A stretch of 64,000 nt of DNA, taken from NCBI RefSeq assembly GCF_900143095.1, contig NZ_FRDA01000010.1:124001-188000 (forward strand), in the 5' to 3' direction. Below the pieces are notes generated by a model. The model searched no databases. It saw only the letters and a list, made by a program, of their open reading frames with translations, and was not told the DNA's origin. Positions 42,992-51,890 of this stretch are shown piece by piece; the stretch's first letter is position 1, and each line of letters opens with the position of its first letter. The translations under genes were made by a program, and so were the position numbers. Source of the stretch: Pseudomonas asturiensis (lineage in GTDB: Bacteria; Pseudomonadota; Gammaproteobacteria; Pseudomonadales; Pseudomonadaceae).

Positions 42992-43471
42992 CTATCGCTT
43001 GAAACGCTCTGTCAGCGCCTGCGCGACTGCAGGATGCACGAACTTGGTGATATCACCGCCCAACGCCGCGATTTCACGCACCAACGTCGAGGAAATGAAC
43101 GAGTAGCGCTCGGACGGGGTGAGGAACAGGCTTTCGACGTCCGGGGCCAGCTGGCGATTCATGTTGGCCAGTTGAAACTCGTACTCGAAGTCCGACACGG
43201 CGCGAAGACCGCGCAGAAACACATTGGCACCCTGTTCCTTGGCGAAATGCGCCAGCAGCGTGGAGAAACCCACGACTTCAACGTTGGGCAAGTGTTTGGT
43301 GACCTCGCGTGCCAGCTCGACGCGCTGTTCCAGGGGAAACAGCGGGTTTTTCTTGGGGCTGGCGGCAACGGCAATGACCACTTGGTCGAACAGGCGCGAG
43401 GCGCGCTCGACCAGATCTCCATGGCCCTTGGTAATAGGGTCGAAGGTGCCTGGGTACAACACTCGGTTCAT
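42992..43471 (-). CDS. coaD: Phosphopantetheine adenylyltransferase
   Basis: Fourth step of coenzyme A synthesis, adenylating 4'-phosphopantetheine. The 160 residues start MNRVLYPGTFDPITKGHGDL with the nucleotidyltransferase TxGH motif, and end with SERYSFISSTLVREIAALGG. The start at 43471 has AGGA eight bases upstream; a 41-codon longer frame is rejected. Confidence 0.96.
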   Translation of the reverse strand: MNRVLYPGTFDPITKGHGDLVERASRLFDQVVIAVAASPKKNPLFPLEQRVELAREVTKHLPNVEVVGFSTLLAHFAKEQGANVFLRGLRAVSDFEYEFQLANMNRQLAPDVESLFLTPSERYSFISSTLVREIAALGGDITKFVHPAVAQALTERFKR

Positions 43472-43629
43472 CGCGTCGTCCTGGTCGGAGTCCGTTGTGG
43501 GACTCGGATGGTATCGCAGCCTACCCGATGGGCCAAGCCACGCAGCGGGCTTCAAAAGTCGTATTACGCCGATAATCGGCCATCTTCGGCTCAAAAAGCC
43601 CTGTTTACAGGCGTGCAGTACTTTTTTGA

Positions 43630-45057
43630 TCAGCGCAAAAAGAGTTTATAAACCCAACGTTGAATCGCACGGCCGTAAGGCGGATAAATCAGCCGTGCGG
43701 CGTTGAAGCGCTGCTTGATGAACACTGCCTTGGCCTGGCTGAACGTCAGGAAGCCCTCACGCCCATGGTAGTTGCCCATTCCCGACGGGCCGACGCCGCC
43801 AAAGGGCAAGTCGTCCTGAGCCGCGTGCATCAAGGTGTCGTTGAGCGACACGCCCCCTGAGTGAGTGCGTTCCAGCACCTGTTGCTGTTCGGCCTTGTTG
43901 TAGCCGAAGTAGTACAGCGCCAGCGGGCGAGGACGTTGATTGATGTAGGCATAGGCATCTTCGATTCGTTTATAAGGCACAACGGGCAACAGCGGACCGA
44001 AAATCTCGTCCTGCATGACCAGCATGTCATCGCGCACGTCAAGCAGGACACTGAACGGCATTCGCCTGTCCTGGCCTTGTTCGTATAGCGAGACAATGGT
44101 CGCGCCTTTACGGGCAGCATCTTCCTGATAGCGCATCAGGCGGTCGAACTGGCGCTGATTGATGATCGCGGTGTAGTCAGGGTTGTCGGCCAGCGTGGGA
44201 TAGAAGCGTTTGACGGCCTGCCGATAGGCCTCGACGAACCCGGCCAGGCGATCCTCTGGCACCAACACGTAGTCGGGCGCGATGCAGGTCTGGCCGGCGT
44301 TCAGCGTCTTGCCGAAGGCGATACGCTCGGCCGCGTGCTTAAGGGGCACGTCATGGGACACGATAGCAGGCGACTTGCCACCCAGCTCCAGTGTCACCGG
44401 GGTCAGGTTTTCGGCAGCAGCACGCATCACATGCCTGCCGATGCTCGTGGCACCCGTGAACAGCAGATGATCGAACGGCAGGCGCGAGAACGCCATGCCA
44501 ACGTCCGATTCGCCCAGCACGACAGCGACCAAATCTTCCGGGAAGGCCTCGGCGAACAGCCGCTTGAGCAGCGCCCCCGTGGCGGGCGTCGACTCGCTGA
44601 GCTTGAGCATGACCCGATTGCCCGCCGCCATGGCCCCGATCAGCGGCCCGATTGCCAGGAACAGCGGGTAATTCCACGGCACGATCACGCCGATCACGCC
44701 CAGCGGTTGATAGACGACCTTGGCCGAGGCGGGCTGGAAGGCCAGGCCGACGCGTCGAGGGGAAGATTTCATCCAGCGTTTGAGGTGTTTGCGTGCATCG
44801 CGAATGCCCAGCAGGCTGGGCAGCAGCTCTGCCAGCAGCGTCTCATCGGCGCTGCGATGGCCGAAATCCTGACGGATGGCGTCGATCAGTGCCTGCCTGT
44901 GCTCACTCAGCAATTTGCCCAACTGCTTGAGCCACTGCAGGCGTTGCTCCGCAGGCGGCATGGGGTTGGCTGAAAAGGCCGCTCGCTGGGTAGTAAAGGC
45001 TGATGCCATTGCCTGAAGTGTCTGGTCGGCGGGATGGGCATCGTGTTCGGCAAGCAT
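43630..45057 (-). CDS. Coniferyl-aldehyde-type aldehyde dehydrogenase (LaoC-like)
   Basis: NAD(P)-dependent aldehyde dehydrogenase, 475 residues from the ATG at 45057. Motifs: VIVPWNYPLFLAIGP, catalytic Glu in TLELGGKSPAIV, catalytic Cys in LNAGQTCIAPDYVL, and EIFGPLLPVV. The subgroup is the coniferyl/long-chain aldehyde family with a hydrophobic C-terminal tail. In P. aeruginosa the gene beside coaD is laoC of the laoABCR long-chain alcohol oxidation system; here laoA and laoB are not present between coaD and this gene. Divergent from a TetR gene with a palindrome between them. The substrate is inference. Confidence 0.85.
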   Translation of the reverse strand: MLAEHDAHPADQTLQAMASAFTTQRAAFSANPMPPAEQRLQWLKQLGKLLSEHRQALIDAIRQDFGHRSADETLLAELLPSLLGIRDARKHLKRWMKSSPRRVGLAFQPASAKVVYQPLGVIGVIVPWNYPLFLAIGPLIGAMAAGNRVMLKLSESTPATGALLKRLFAEAFPEDLVAVVLGESDVGMAFSRLPFDHLLFTGATSIGRHVMRAAAENLTPVTLELGGKSPAIVSHDVPLKHAAERIAFGKTLNAGQTCIAPDYVLVPEDRLAGFVEAYRQAVKRFYPTLADNPDYTAIINQRQFDRLMRYQEDAARKGATIVSLYEQGQDRRMPFSVLLDVRDDMLVMQDEIFGPLLPVVPYKRIEDAYAYINQRPRPLALYYFGYNKAEQQQVLERTHSGGVSLNDTLMHAAQDDLPFGGVGPSGMGNYHGREGFLTFSQAKAVFIKQRFNAARLIYPPYGRAIQRWVYKLFLR

Positions 45058-45092
45058 GGCGCTGTCTCGGGGCAATGGGCGTGCATTGTGTG

Positions 45093-45108
45093 TAGAGCTA
45101 TTGCTCTA
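45093..45108. promoter_or_regulatory. Candidate TetR-type operator
   Basis: TAGAGC-TATT-GCTCTA, a perfect 6-bp inverted repeat with a 4-base centre, 36 bases before the aldehyde dehydrogenase start and in the divergent intergenic region of the TetR gene. Confidence 0.5.
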
Positions 45109-45225
45109 AAAAGTCAATTTCCGGGCAGGTCAGTCGCGTCTATCAGACCGCCTGAGGGTTCGCAATTGATGCCCATGCGCTACTATCGCCATCATCTCAT
45201 CAGTATTCGAGCGGTTCACGCAAGC

Positions 45226-45888
45226 ATGGCACCACGCACCAAAACCCGTGAACGCATCGTGCAAGTCAGCCTGGAGTTGTTCAACCAGCAAGGCGAGCGC
45301 AGCGTCACGACCAATCATATTGCCGCGCACATGGAAATCTCGCCCGGCAACCTCTACTACCACTTTCCCAACAAGCAAGCGATCATCGCCGAGTTGTTCA
45401 GTGAGTACGACGCCCTGGTGAAAAGCTTTCTGGTCCCGACTGCGGACCGTTTGCCGACCATCGATGACAAGCGCGACTTCTTCATGGCCATCCTCGATGG
45501 CATGTGGCGCTACCGCTTCCTGCATCGCGACCTTGAGCATTTGCTGAGCAGCGACCCGGAACTGGCCGCGCGCTATCGGGTGTTCTCCCAGCGCTGTCTG
45601 GCTCAGGCGATGGCGATCTACCGGAAATTCATTGAAGCGGGCATTCTGCAAATGGATGAGTCGCAGATCGAGTGGATGAGTATCAATACCTGGATCGTTC
45701 TGACGTCGTGGGTGCGTTTTCTGTGCACCGCGCGTGAAAATACCGGGCAATTGAGCGAAGTTGCTATTCGACGCGGTGTCTATCAAGTGTTGATGCTTGA
45801 ATCAGGCTTTATTACTCCCAAGGCCCGGGAAGCGTTCGACGCCTTGTGTGAAGCGTTTCATGCACCGCTGCACGAGGTGCTGACGTAA
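45226..45888 (+). CDS. TetR-family regulator (LaoR-like)
   Basis: 220 residues from the ATG at 45226 (MAPRTKTRERIVQVSLELFN). The HTH region TTNHIAAHMEISPGNLYYHF is strikingly like that of PhaD in this window, placing both in the same TetR subgroup; a TetR_C-type ligand domain follows (WMSINTWIVLTSWVRFLC). Upstream ATGs at 45169 and 45175 are possible but extend before the conserved N-terminus. Divergent from the aldehyde dehydrogenase, which it probably represses; corresponds in position to P. aeruginosa laoR. Confidence 0.85.
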   Translation: MAPRTKTRERIVQVSLELFNQQGERSVTTNHIAAHMEISPGNLYYHFPNKQAIIAELFSEYDALVKSFLVPTADRLPTIDDKRDFFMAILDGMWRYRFLHRDLEHLLSSDPELAARYRVFSQRCLAQAMAIYRKFIEAGILQMDESQIEWMSINTWIVLTSWVRFLCTARENTGQLSEVAIRRGVYQVLMLESGFITPKAREAFDALCEAFHAPLHEVLT

Positions 45889-45937
45889 CGGCTCAACCTA
45901 CCGCTGAGCCATTTGGTTTCTGTCACAGGAGTGTGTC

Positions 45938-46795
45938 ATGTCCATCGCGCAACTGATTGGTCCTGAACAGCTGGCTTTACGTCAGCAAGCGCCGGGGCTG
46001 GTGATTCTCGATTGCAGGTTTGCTCTGGAAGATCCTGATTACGGGCAGCGCAGTTATGCGCAGGGCCACATTGAAGGTGCCCGCTATGCCGACTTGAATC
46101 GAGACCTCAGTGGGGCCGTCATCAAAGGCAAGACCGGCCGTCATCCACTGCCGGACCCGGAAGCGCTGTTGCAGCGTTTTCAGGCGTGGGGCATTTGCGA
46201 TGACAGTGACATCGTGCTGTATGACGACGGTCCAGGCATGTTTGCCGCTCGCGCCTGGTGGCTACTGGTCTGGCTGGGCAAGCGCGAGGGCGTTTATATG
46301 CTCGACGGTGGTCTCAAGGCCTGGCATGCGGCGGGTCTGCCGCTGAGCCTGGATGCGCCGCGCGGCGAAGCGGGAGATTTCACGGGTGAGCCGGACATGT
46401 CGCTAGTGCTCAGTGCCAGCCGCTTGCAAGGTCGTCTGGGGCGCCCGGAAATGACCCTGATCGATGCTCGCGCTGAAGCCCGTTTTCGGGGAGACGTCGA
46501 GCCCATCGACCCGATTGCCGGGCATATTCCCGGTGCGCAGTGCGCAGCGTTCAATGAGAACCTGGGTGCAGACGGACGTTTTCTTGCGCCCGAGCAGCTC
46601 AAGCAGCACTTTGCCGAGAAGCTTCAGGGGCGGCCTGCGCAGAGCCTGGTTTCATACTGTGGTTCGGGCGTGACAGCCTGCCACAATCTGTTTGCTATGT
46701 GCCTGGCCGGCTATCCACTGGGGACGCTGTATGCCGGTTCGTGGAGCGAGTGGATCACCGATCCGACGCGTGAAGTCGCAACAGGCGCAGGTTGA
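45938..46795 (+). CDS. sseA: 3-mercaptopyruvate/thiosulfate sulfurtransferase
   Basis: Two tandem rhodanese domains in 285 residues. The C-terminal domain carries the active-site loop SYCGSGVTACHN (Cys near 240); CGSGVTA is the loop of the mercaptopyruvate subgroup. The N-terminal domain is inactive but keeps DCRFALEDPDYGQRSYAQGH. AGGAG stands six bases before the start. Ends 7 bases from the convergent YheT gene. Confidence 0.93.
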   Translation: MSIAQLIGPEQLALRQQAPGLVILDCRFALEDPDYGQRSYAQGHIEGARYADLNRDLSGAVIKGKTGRHPLPDPEALLQRFQAWGICDDSDIVLYDDGPGMFAARAWWLLVWLGKREGVYMLDGGLKAWHAAGLPLSLDAPRGEAGDFTGEPDMSLVLSASRLQGRLGRPEMTLIDARAEARFRGDVEPIDPIAGHIPGAQCAAFNENLGADGRFLAPEQLKQHFAEKLQGRPAQSLVSYCGSGVTACHNLFAMCLAGYPLGTLYAGSWSEWITDPTREVATGAG

Positions 46796-46802
46796 TTCTG
46801 CG

Positions 46803-47861
46803 TCAGTTCAGGTAAGGGTTATCCCGTTCGTGGGCGATGCTCAGCCACAGCGGAATGCGTCGCTCAAGGTAATAGCCCGGATTGCGCAGCGAGCCTTCGA
46901 CGAACCCGACGTGCCCTCCCTTGGCCTGCAGCTCGAACTCCGTGCAGGGGGACAGCTCCTCAGGCTCGGGCAGGCTGTGGGGGAAGACGAACGGGTCGTC
47001 CGCTGACTGGATGATCAAGGTTGGCGTCTGAATCTGGCCCAGGTAATAGCGGCTTGAGGCTTTGCGGTAATAATCCTGGGCGTCGGTAAAGCCGTGCAGT
47101 GGTGCCGTCACCCGGCCATCGAAGTCCCAGAAGGTGCGCATGTTTTCCAGAGATCCCAACGCCGCCAGTTCCGCCAGGCCTTCGCTTAGACCTTCGTTCT
47201 GGAAGCGGTTCTGCTTGTCGCGGATGTACGCCAGCATCTCGCGCATGAAGTGCCGCTGATAGACCTTGGAGAATCCTTGTCCGATCCGGTTGGCGCATTC
47301 ATCCAGCCGAAACGGCACCGAGACCGCCACTGCACCGAGCAACTCACTGCTCATGCCGGATTCACCCAGGTACTTGAGCAGCACATTGCCGCCCAGCGAG
47401 TAGCCCACGGCATAGAGCGGCGCCAGAGGGCGCAGTGATCTGAGGTGCGCGATGACTTCGGCCAGGTCTTCGCTTGCGCCGGAATGGTAACTGCGCGACA
47501 GCAGGTTCGGCTCGCCGGAGCAGCCGCGCCAGTTCAACGCCACACTTGCCCAGCCCTGCGTTGCGAGCGCTTTTTGCAGGCCAGCCACATAAGGCGAGTT
47601 CGAAGAGCCCGTCAGGCCATGCAGCACCAGCACGAGCGGCGCGTCGACCTGATGTGGCCCGTGCCAGTCCATGTCGAGAAAATCCCCGTCCTGCAGCCAC
47701 ATCCTCTCACGCGTGCGTGCCAGCAACGTCCGCTTGCGCCACAGCGGCCCCCACAGTGTTTGCAGATGCGGATTGCCCAGGCCGGAGGCTGGTACGAACG
47801 GATTGACGTGGAACAGAGAAGTGGGGCTGGTAGGCACGGCCTTGCTCGTCGATGAATTCAA
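46803..47861 (-). CDS. YheT-family alpha/beta hydrolase
   Basis: 352 residues of the YheT/AB-hydrolase family. Markers are the N-terminal NPHLQTLWGPLWR, VLHGLTGSSNSPYVAGLQ (oxyanion region), nucleophile Ser in AVGYSLGGNVLLKYLGE, Asp in SADDPFVFP and His in GGHVGFVEG. Substrate unknown; esterase activity likely. No signal peptide. Synteny with PA0368. Confidence 0.88.
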   Translation of the reverse strand: MNSSTSKAVPTSPTSLFHVNPFVPASGLGNPHLQTLWGPLWRKRTLLARTRERMWLQDGDFLDMDWHGPHQVDAPLVLVLHGLTGSSNSPYVAGLQKALATQGWASVALNWRGCSGEPNLLSRSYHSGASEDLAEVIAHLRSLRPLAPLYAVGYSLGGNVLLKYLGESGMSSELLGAVAVSVPFRLDECANRIGQGFSKVYQRHFMREMLAYIRDKQNRFQNEGLSEGLAELAALGSLENMRTFWDFDGRVTAPLHGFTDAQDYYRKASSRYYLGQIQTPTLIIQSADDPFVFPHSLPEPEELSPCTEFELQAKGGHVGFVEGSLRNPGYYLERRIPLWLSIAHERDNPYLN

Positions 47862-47996
47862 TGGCTGACAGGTCGTACGTTGCCACTAAGTGGAGCCGGA
47901 TGTAAGAGGGGTTTGGTCGAGTGGCGGTTCATGCTGACGGTTCGCTTGGCCGCACGACCATCGTCATTGGCAATGTCTCGCAGCAAACATCGGACT

Positions 47997-48081
47997 GTGG
48001 GAGGCGGCTTGCCGGCGATGGCGTCAGTCCAGCGATGAGGTGTCGCATCAAAAATCGCATCGCCGGCAAGCCGCCTCCCAC
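47997..48081. repeat. REP doublet between YheT gene and rsmD
   Basis: Perfectly inverted copies GTGGGAGGCGGCTTGCCGGCG... at 47997-48020 and its complement at 48058-48081. The 242-bp gap has no gene. Confidence 0.8.
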
Positions 48082-48103
48082 GCCTTGATAGCCTATAGCT
48101 GTT

Positions 48104-48706
48104 CTAACGGTTGCCTAAATCCTGTCCCCGCTGCCAAAGCGCGTAATACACCTGACCGGCTTTTTTCTCACGATGCAGGCGCCAGGCGCCTGGCAGACCG
48201 GTCGTCGAGGGCGGCGTTTCGCTTTCGGTGTAGATCCACGCCTGGTCGGCGAGCCAGCCACGGGTTTCCAGCAGGTTGCAGGCCGAGGCCAGCAGGCCCT
48301 GATGGAAGGGCGGGTCCAGGAAAATCACGTCGAACGGCGAGGCCACGGCGGTTTCCAGGTGGCGCAATGCGTCGGTGTGGGAAACCTGGCCGGTGGTGCA
48401 GTTCAGCGCGGTCAGGTTCTGGCGCAGGCTGGCAATGGCCGTAGCGTTGCTGTCCAGCGCCAGGCCCATGCTGGCACCGCGTGACAGCGCTTCGAAATAC
48501 AGCGCGCCACTGCCGGTGAACACGTCCAGTACCCTGGCGCCCGCGATATGGGGCGCCAGCCAGTTGAACAGGGTTTCGCGCACGCGATCAGGCGTCGGGC
48601 GCAGGCCGGGGGCGTCGGGGAAGGTCAGTTTGCGACTGCCCCATTCGCCACCAATGATACGAAGCTGACCCAGGCCGTTATGGCCCTTCGGACGTGGATT
48701 GGCCAT
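48104..48706 (-). CDS. rsmD: 16S rRNA (guanine-966 N2)-methyltransferase
   Basis: Methylates G966 of 16S rRNA. The 200 residues include GEWGSRKLTFP, RPTPDRVRETLFNWL, SAM motif I LDVFTGSGALYFEALSRGA and catalytic DVIFLDPPFHQG. The ATG shares its A with the stop of the M16 gene upstream (TGATG), so it is translationally coupled to the protease pair. Confidence 0.95.
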   Translation of the reverse strand: MANPRPKGHNGLGQLRIIGGEWGSRKLTFPDAPGLRPTPDRVRETLFNWLAPHIAGARVLDVFTGSGALYFEALSRGASMGLALDSNATAIASLRQNLTALNCTTGQVSHTDALRHLETAVASPFDVIFLDPPFHQGLLASACNLLETRGWLADQAWIYTESETPPSTTGLPGAWRLHREKKAGQVYYALWQRGQDLGNR

Positions 48707-50169
48707 CAGTGTTCCGGGACCCCTGCAGGTTGGCGAGTGGGTTTATCGGTCGGTGCAGGCAGCGCCTTTTGCGGCACGGTCGGGCCGACGGTCACGATGA
48801 CCATCTTGTCAGCGCTCAAGTGCTTGCTCATCGCGGCCTTGACCTGCTCGACCGTCACGCTCTGGGCGGCGGTCATATAGTCTTCGAGGTAAGTCAGCGG
48901 CAGGTCGTAGAAACCAATGGCACCCAATTGGGCCACGATGGCGGAGTTGCTGGCAGCGGTCAGCGGGAAGCTGCCGGTCAGTTCGCGCTTCACGTCGTCG
49001 AGTTCCTTCTGGGTCGGTCCGTTGGCGAGGAAGTCCTGCACGATGCCCTGTACCAGCTTCAAGGTGTTTTCATTCATCTCGGCGCGGGTCTGCAGGTTGA
49101 TCATGAAAGGCCCGGCTGCCTGCATGGCGGTGAAACCGGACGACACGCCGTAGGTCAGGCCGCGCTTTTCGCGTACTTCAGTCATCAGGCGACTGCCGAA
49201 ACCGCCGCCACCCAGTACCGAGTTGCCAACGGTCAACGCCGCGTAGTCCGGGTCGTCACGCGTGATGCCCAGTTGTGCCAGCATCAGGAGTGTCTGATTG
49301 GACGCGAACTCGATGTGTGTAGTGCCCGCCTTGGGCTCTACGGGATCGGCCACTTTTGCCAGCGCCGGACCTTTTGGCAGCGAGGCCGAAACCTGCGCTG
49401 CGACGGCCTGGGCCTCATCCTTCGACAGATCGCCCACCAGTGCGATCACCGCATTGCCCGCAGCATAGCCTTTGGCGTGAAATGCCTTGAGCTGAGCCAG
49501 GGTGATGGCGTTGATGCTTTTGGCATCGCCGTCACTTGGGTGCGCGTAGGGGTGATTGCCGTACAGCTTCTTGAACAGCTCTTTGCTACCGATAGCACCT
49601 GGGTTCTGCTTCTGGTACTCGAAGCTGGCGATCAACTGGTTCTTGATGCGTGTCAGCGAATCGGTCGGGAACGTCGGCTTGCCGACCACTTCACTGAACA
49701 GCTTCAACGCCGGCTCACGCTTGTCCGCTGCGCTCAGGCTGCGCAACGAGGCCACTGCCATGTCGCGATAGGAGCCGTTTTCAAACTCTGCACCCAGACC
49801 CTCGAAGCCCTGGGCGATGGCGCTTACGTCCTTGCCCTTGACGCCTTCGTTGAGCATCGCATTGGTCAGCAGGGCAATGCCGGGGCTGTTCCCGTCCTGG
49901 CTGCTGCCCGCGGCGAAGATCAGGCGCATGTCGATCATGGGCAGTTCGCGAGACTCGACGAACAGCACTTTGGCGCCTTCGGCGGTGTTCCAGGTCTGAA
50001 TGTTCAGCGCGCGGCGAGCCGGAGCCTTGCCATCCAGCTCCTTGAGCGTTTGCAGGTTGCTGCCCAGCGGCTGCGCGGCAGGCTCATCCGCAAAAACCGG
50101 CTGGGTGATGAACGTACCGGCCAGGATCAGGCCAAGCAGCGCATGACGTGGAGCGTTGCGCTTGATCAT
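48706..50169 (-). CDS. M16 peptidase homologue, non-catalytic partner, exported (copy 1)
   Basis: 487-residue M16 (pitrilysin/MPP-like) protein lacking the HxxEH zinc motif: the corresponding place reads IDMRLIFAAGSSQDGNSPG. It therefore resembles the alpha-type regulatory subunit of a heterodimeric M16B protease, with the catalytic half encoded upstream by the overlapping gene. The C-terminal half keeps EVREKRGLTYGVSSGFTA. The N-terminus is a signal peptide (PRHALLGLILAGTFITQ, cut after VFA), so the protein is exported to the periplasm. A tandem copy lies at 51891-53354. Confidence 0.9.
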   Translation of the reverse strand: MIKRNAPRHALLGLILAGTFITQPVFADEPAAQPLGSNLQTLKELDGKAPARRALNIQTWNTAEGAKVLFVESRELPMIDMRLIFAAGSSQDGNSPGIALLTNAMLNEGVKGKDVSAIAQGFEGLGAEFENGSYRDMAVASLRSLSAADKREPALKLFSEVVGKPTFPTDSLTRIKNQLIASFEYQKQNPGAIGSKELFKKLYGNHPYAHPSDGDAKSINAITLAQLKAFHAKGYAAGNAVIALVGDLSKDEAQAVAAQVSASLPKGPALAKVADPVEPKAGTTHIEFASNQTLLMLAQLGITRDDPDYAALTVGNSVLGGGGFGSRLMTEVREKRGLTYGVSSGFTAMQAAGPFMINLQTRAEMNENTLKLVQGIVQDFLANGPTQKELDDVKRELTGSFPLTAASNSAIVAQLGAIGFYDLPLTYLEDYMTAAQSVTVEQVKAAMSKHLSADKMVIVTVGPTVPQKALPAPTDKPTRQPAGVPEH

Positions 50170-51518
50170 TTGGCTTTCTCCTCAGGCAGCACGTGCGCGA
50201 TGCTGAGGCGCTCGCGAGTGAAATAGGTGTTGGCGGCTTTCTGGATATCCTGCGGTGTCACGCTTTGCAGCGCTTCCAGTTCACCGTCCATCAGCTTCCA
50301 GGACAGGCCGACGGTTTCCAGTTCGCCGATCATGGTCGCCTGGCTGGTGATCGAATCGCGTTCGTAGACCACGCCTGCAATGACCTGCGCCCGGACGCGC
50401 TCCAGTTCTTCAGCGGACGGTGCCTTGGTTTTCAGATCATCCAGCAGACGCCAGATACCCGCCTCGACATCGGTCAGGGTTTTCTTTTTCTGGGTGTTGG
50501 GCGTGGCGCTGATCAGGAACAGACTGTCGCCGCGAGCGAACGCGTCGTAGCGCGACGATGCTCCCGAAACCAGTTCTTCACCGCGCTCCAGACGCGCAGG
50601 AATACGCGCGCTGTAACCACCGTCGAGCAAGGCTGCGATCAGGCGCAGGGCGTTGACCGAGCGCTGGTCTTCAGCGGTGGCTACGCTGGGCACGTTGAAG
50701 CCGTAAAGCAGGCTGGGCAGTTGGGTTTTCACATGCAGGGTAATCTTGCGCTCGCCGGGTTCAGCCAGCTCCAGCGGTTTCTTCGACGGCGGCACGTCGC
50801 GGCGAGGGATGGCGCCGAAGAAACGCTCTGCCAGCGCCTTGACCTCATCCGGCTGCACATCACCGACCACCACCAGCGTGGCGTTGTTTGGCGTGTACCA
50901 GGCCTCGTACCAATGACGCAGTTCCTCGACCTTCATGCGTTCCAGGTCTGCCATCCAGCCGATGGTCGGCGTGTGATAGCCGCTGGCCGGATAGGCGAGG
51001 GCGTTGAAACGTTCCAGTGCCTTGCCCAGCGGTTTGTCATCGGTGCGCATGCGGCGCTCTTCCTTGATGACTTCGATTTCGCGGCTGAACTCATCGGCCG
51101 GCAGTTTCAGGGTCGCCATGCGGTCAGCTTCCAGCTCCAGCGCCACACTCAGACGATCACGGGCCAGCACCTGGTAGTAGGCGGTGTAGTCGTCGCTGGT
51201 GAAGGCGTTCTCTTCAGCGCCCAGATCGCGCAGGATCAGTGAGGACTCGCCCGGCCCGGTCTTGCTGCTGCCTTTGAACATCATGTGTTCAAGGGCGTGA
51301 GACAGACCGGTCTGGCCAGGTGTCTCGTAGCTTGAGCCGACCTTGTACCAGATCTGGGAAACCACCACCGGCGCGCGGTGGTCTTCGCGGACGATGACCT
51401 TGAGGCCATTGTCGAGGGTGAATTCATGAGTCGGTTGCAGATCGGCGGCCAATGCTGTCAGCGGCAAACAGATTGTGCTGAGCAACAGGCCTGCGGCGCG
51501 GCGGGCTAGAACATTCAT
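50166..51518 (-). CDS. M16 zinc metallopeptidase, exported (copy 1)
   Basis: Catalytic M16 subunit of 450 residues. The zinc site is GLSHALEHMMFKGSS (HxxEH), and the downstream acidic ligand lies in ELEADRMATLKLP / VIKEERRM. The N-terminus MNVLARRAAGLLLSTICLPL with cut after ALA is a signal peptide. The start at 51518 is chosen for this; a longer frame to 51689 has no support. Overlaps its partner gene by four bases. Synteny with P. aeruginosa PA0371-PA0372 next to rsmD and ftsY. Confidence 0.92.
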   Translation of the reverse strand: MNVLARRAAGLLLSTICLPLTALAADLQPTHEFTLDNGLKVIVREDHRAPVVVSQIWYKVGSSYETPGQTGLSHALEHMMFKGSSKTGPGESSLILRDLGAEENAFTSDDYTAYYQVLARDRLSVALELEADRMATLKLPADEFSREIEVIKEERRMRTDDKPLGKALERFNALAYPASGYHTPTIGWMADLERMKVEELRHWYEAWYTPNNATLVVVGDVQPDEVKALAERFFGAIPRRDVPPSKKPLELAEPGERKITLHVKTQLPSLLYGFNVPSVATAEDQRSVNALRLIAALLDGGYSARIPARLERGEELVSGASSRYDAFARGDSLFLISATPNTQKKKTLTDVEAGIWRLLDDLKTKAPSAEELERVRAQVIAGVVYERDSITSQATMIGELETVGLSWKLMDGELEALQSVTPQDIQKAANTYFTRERLSIAHVLPEEKAK

Positions 51519-51890
51519 TCGTCGTTTGAACCTGTAGGGCGGCCTGCGTGAACTTGGCGTCGGCAGGCGCGGGGGTATTAGGATACTGGTCCGCTTGCAT
51601 GAGAAACAGCCTTCACTGGCCCAATGCGAGTGAAACCTGTTTGAAACGAAGCTGAACGATACCCGTAGAAGGGGCAGTCCAGTGAACACGCGGTCGTGAA
51701 TGCGGGCTGTTTTGCATATCAGAATCTTTCAGAATCGTCCTTTCTGTCCGGCTCCAGCGATGACTGAAAAATTCTGAATGCGGGTGAGGGGAACAAAGGC
51801 CTGCGGCGGTTTTCCATCAGATTGCTGGTTCAGGTCGGCAATCTGATGGAGGTACCAGGCCAAAAAGGCAGTTTTACGCCGCCATGGCGG
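51519..51890. other. Gap between the two M16 pairs
   Basis: These 372 bases hold the promoter of copy 1 (homologous to the region 3185 bp to the right, e.g. shared TGAGAAACAGC and AAACGAAGCTGAAC blocks near 51600-51660) and, after the copy 2 stop, a perfect 13-bp inverted repeat TCCATCAGATTGC at 51813-51825 / 51838-51850. No gene. Confidence 0.7.
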
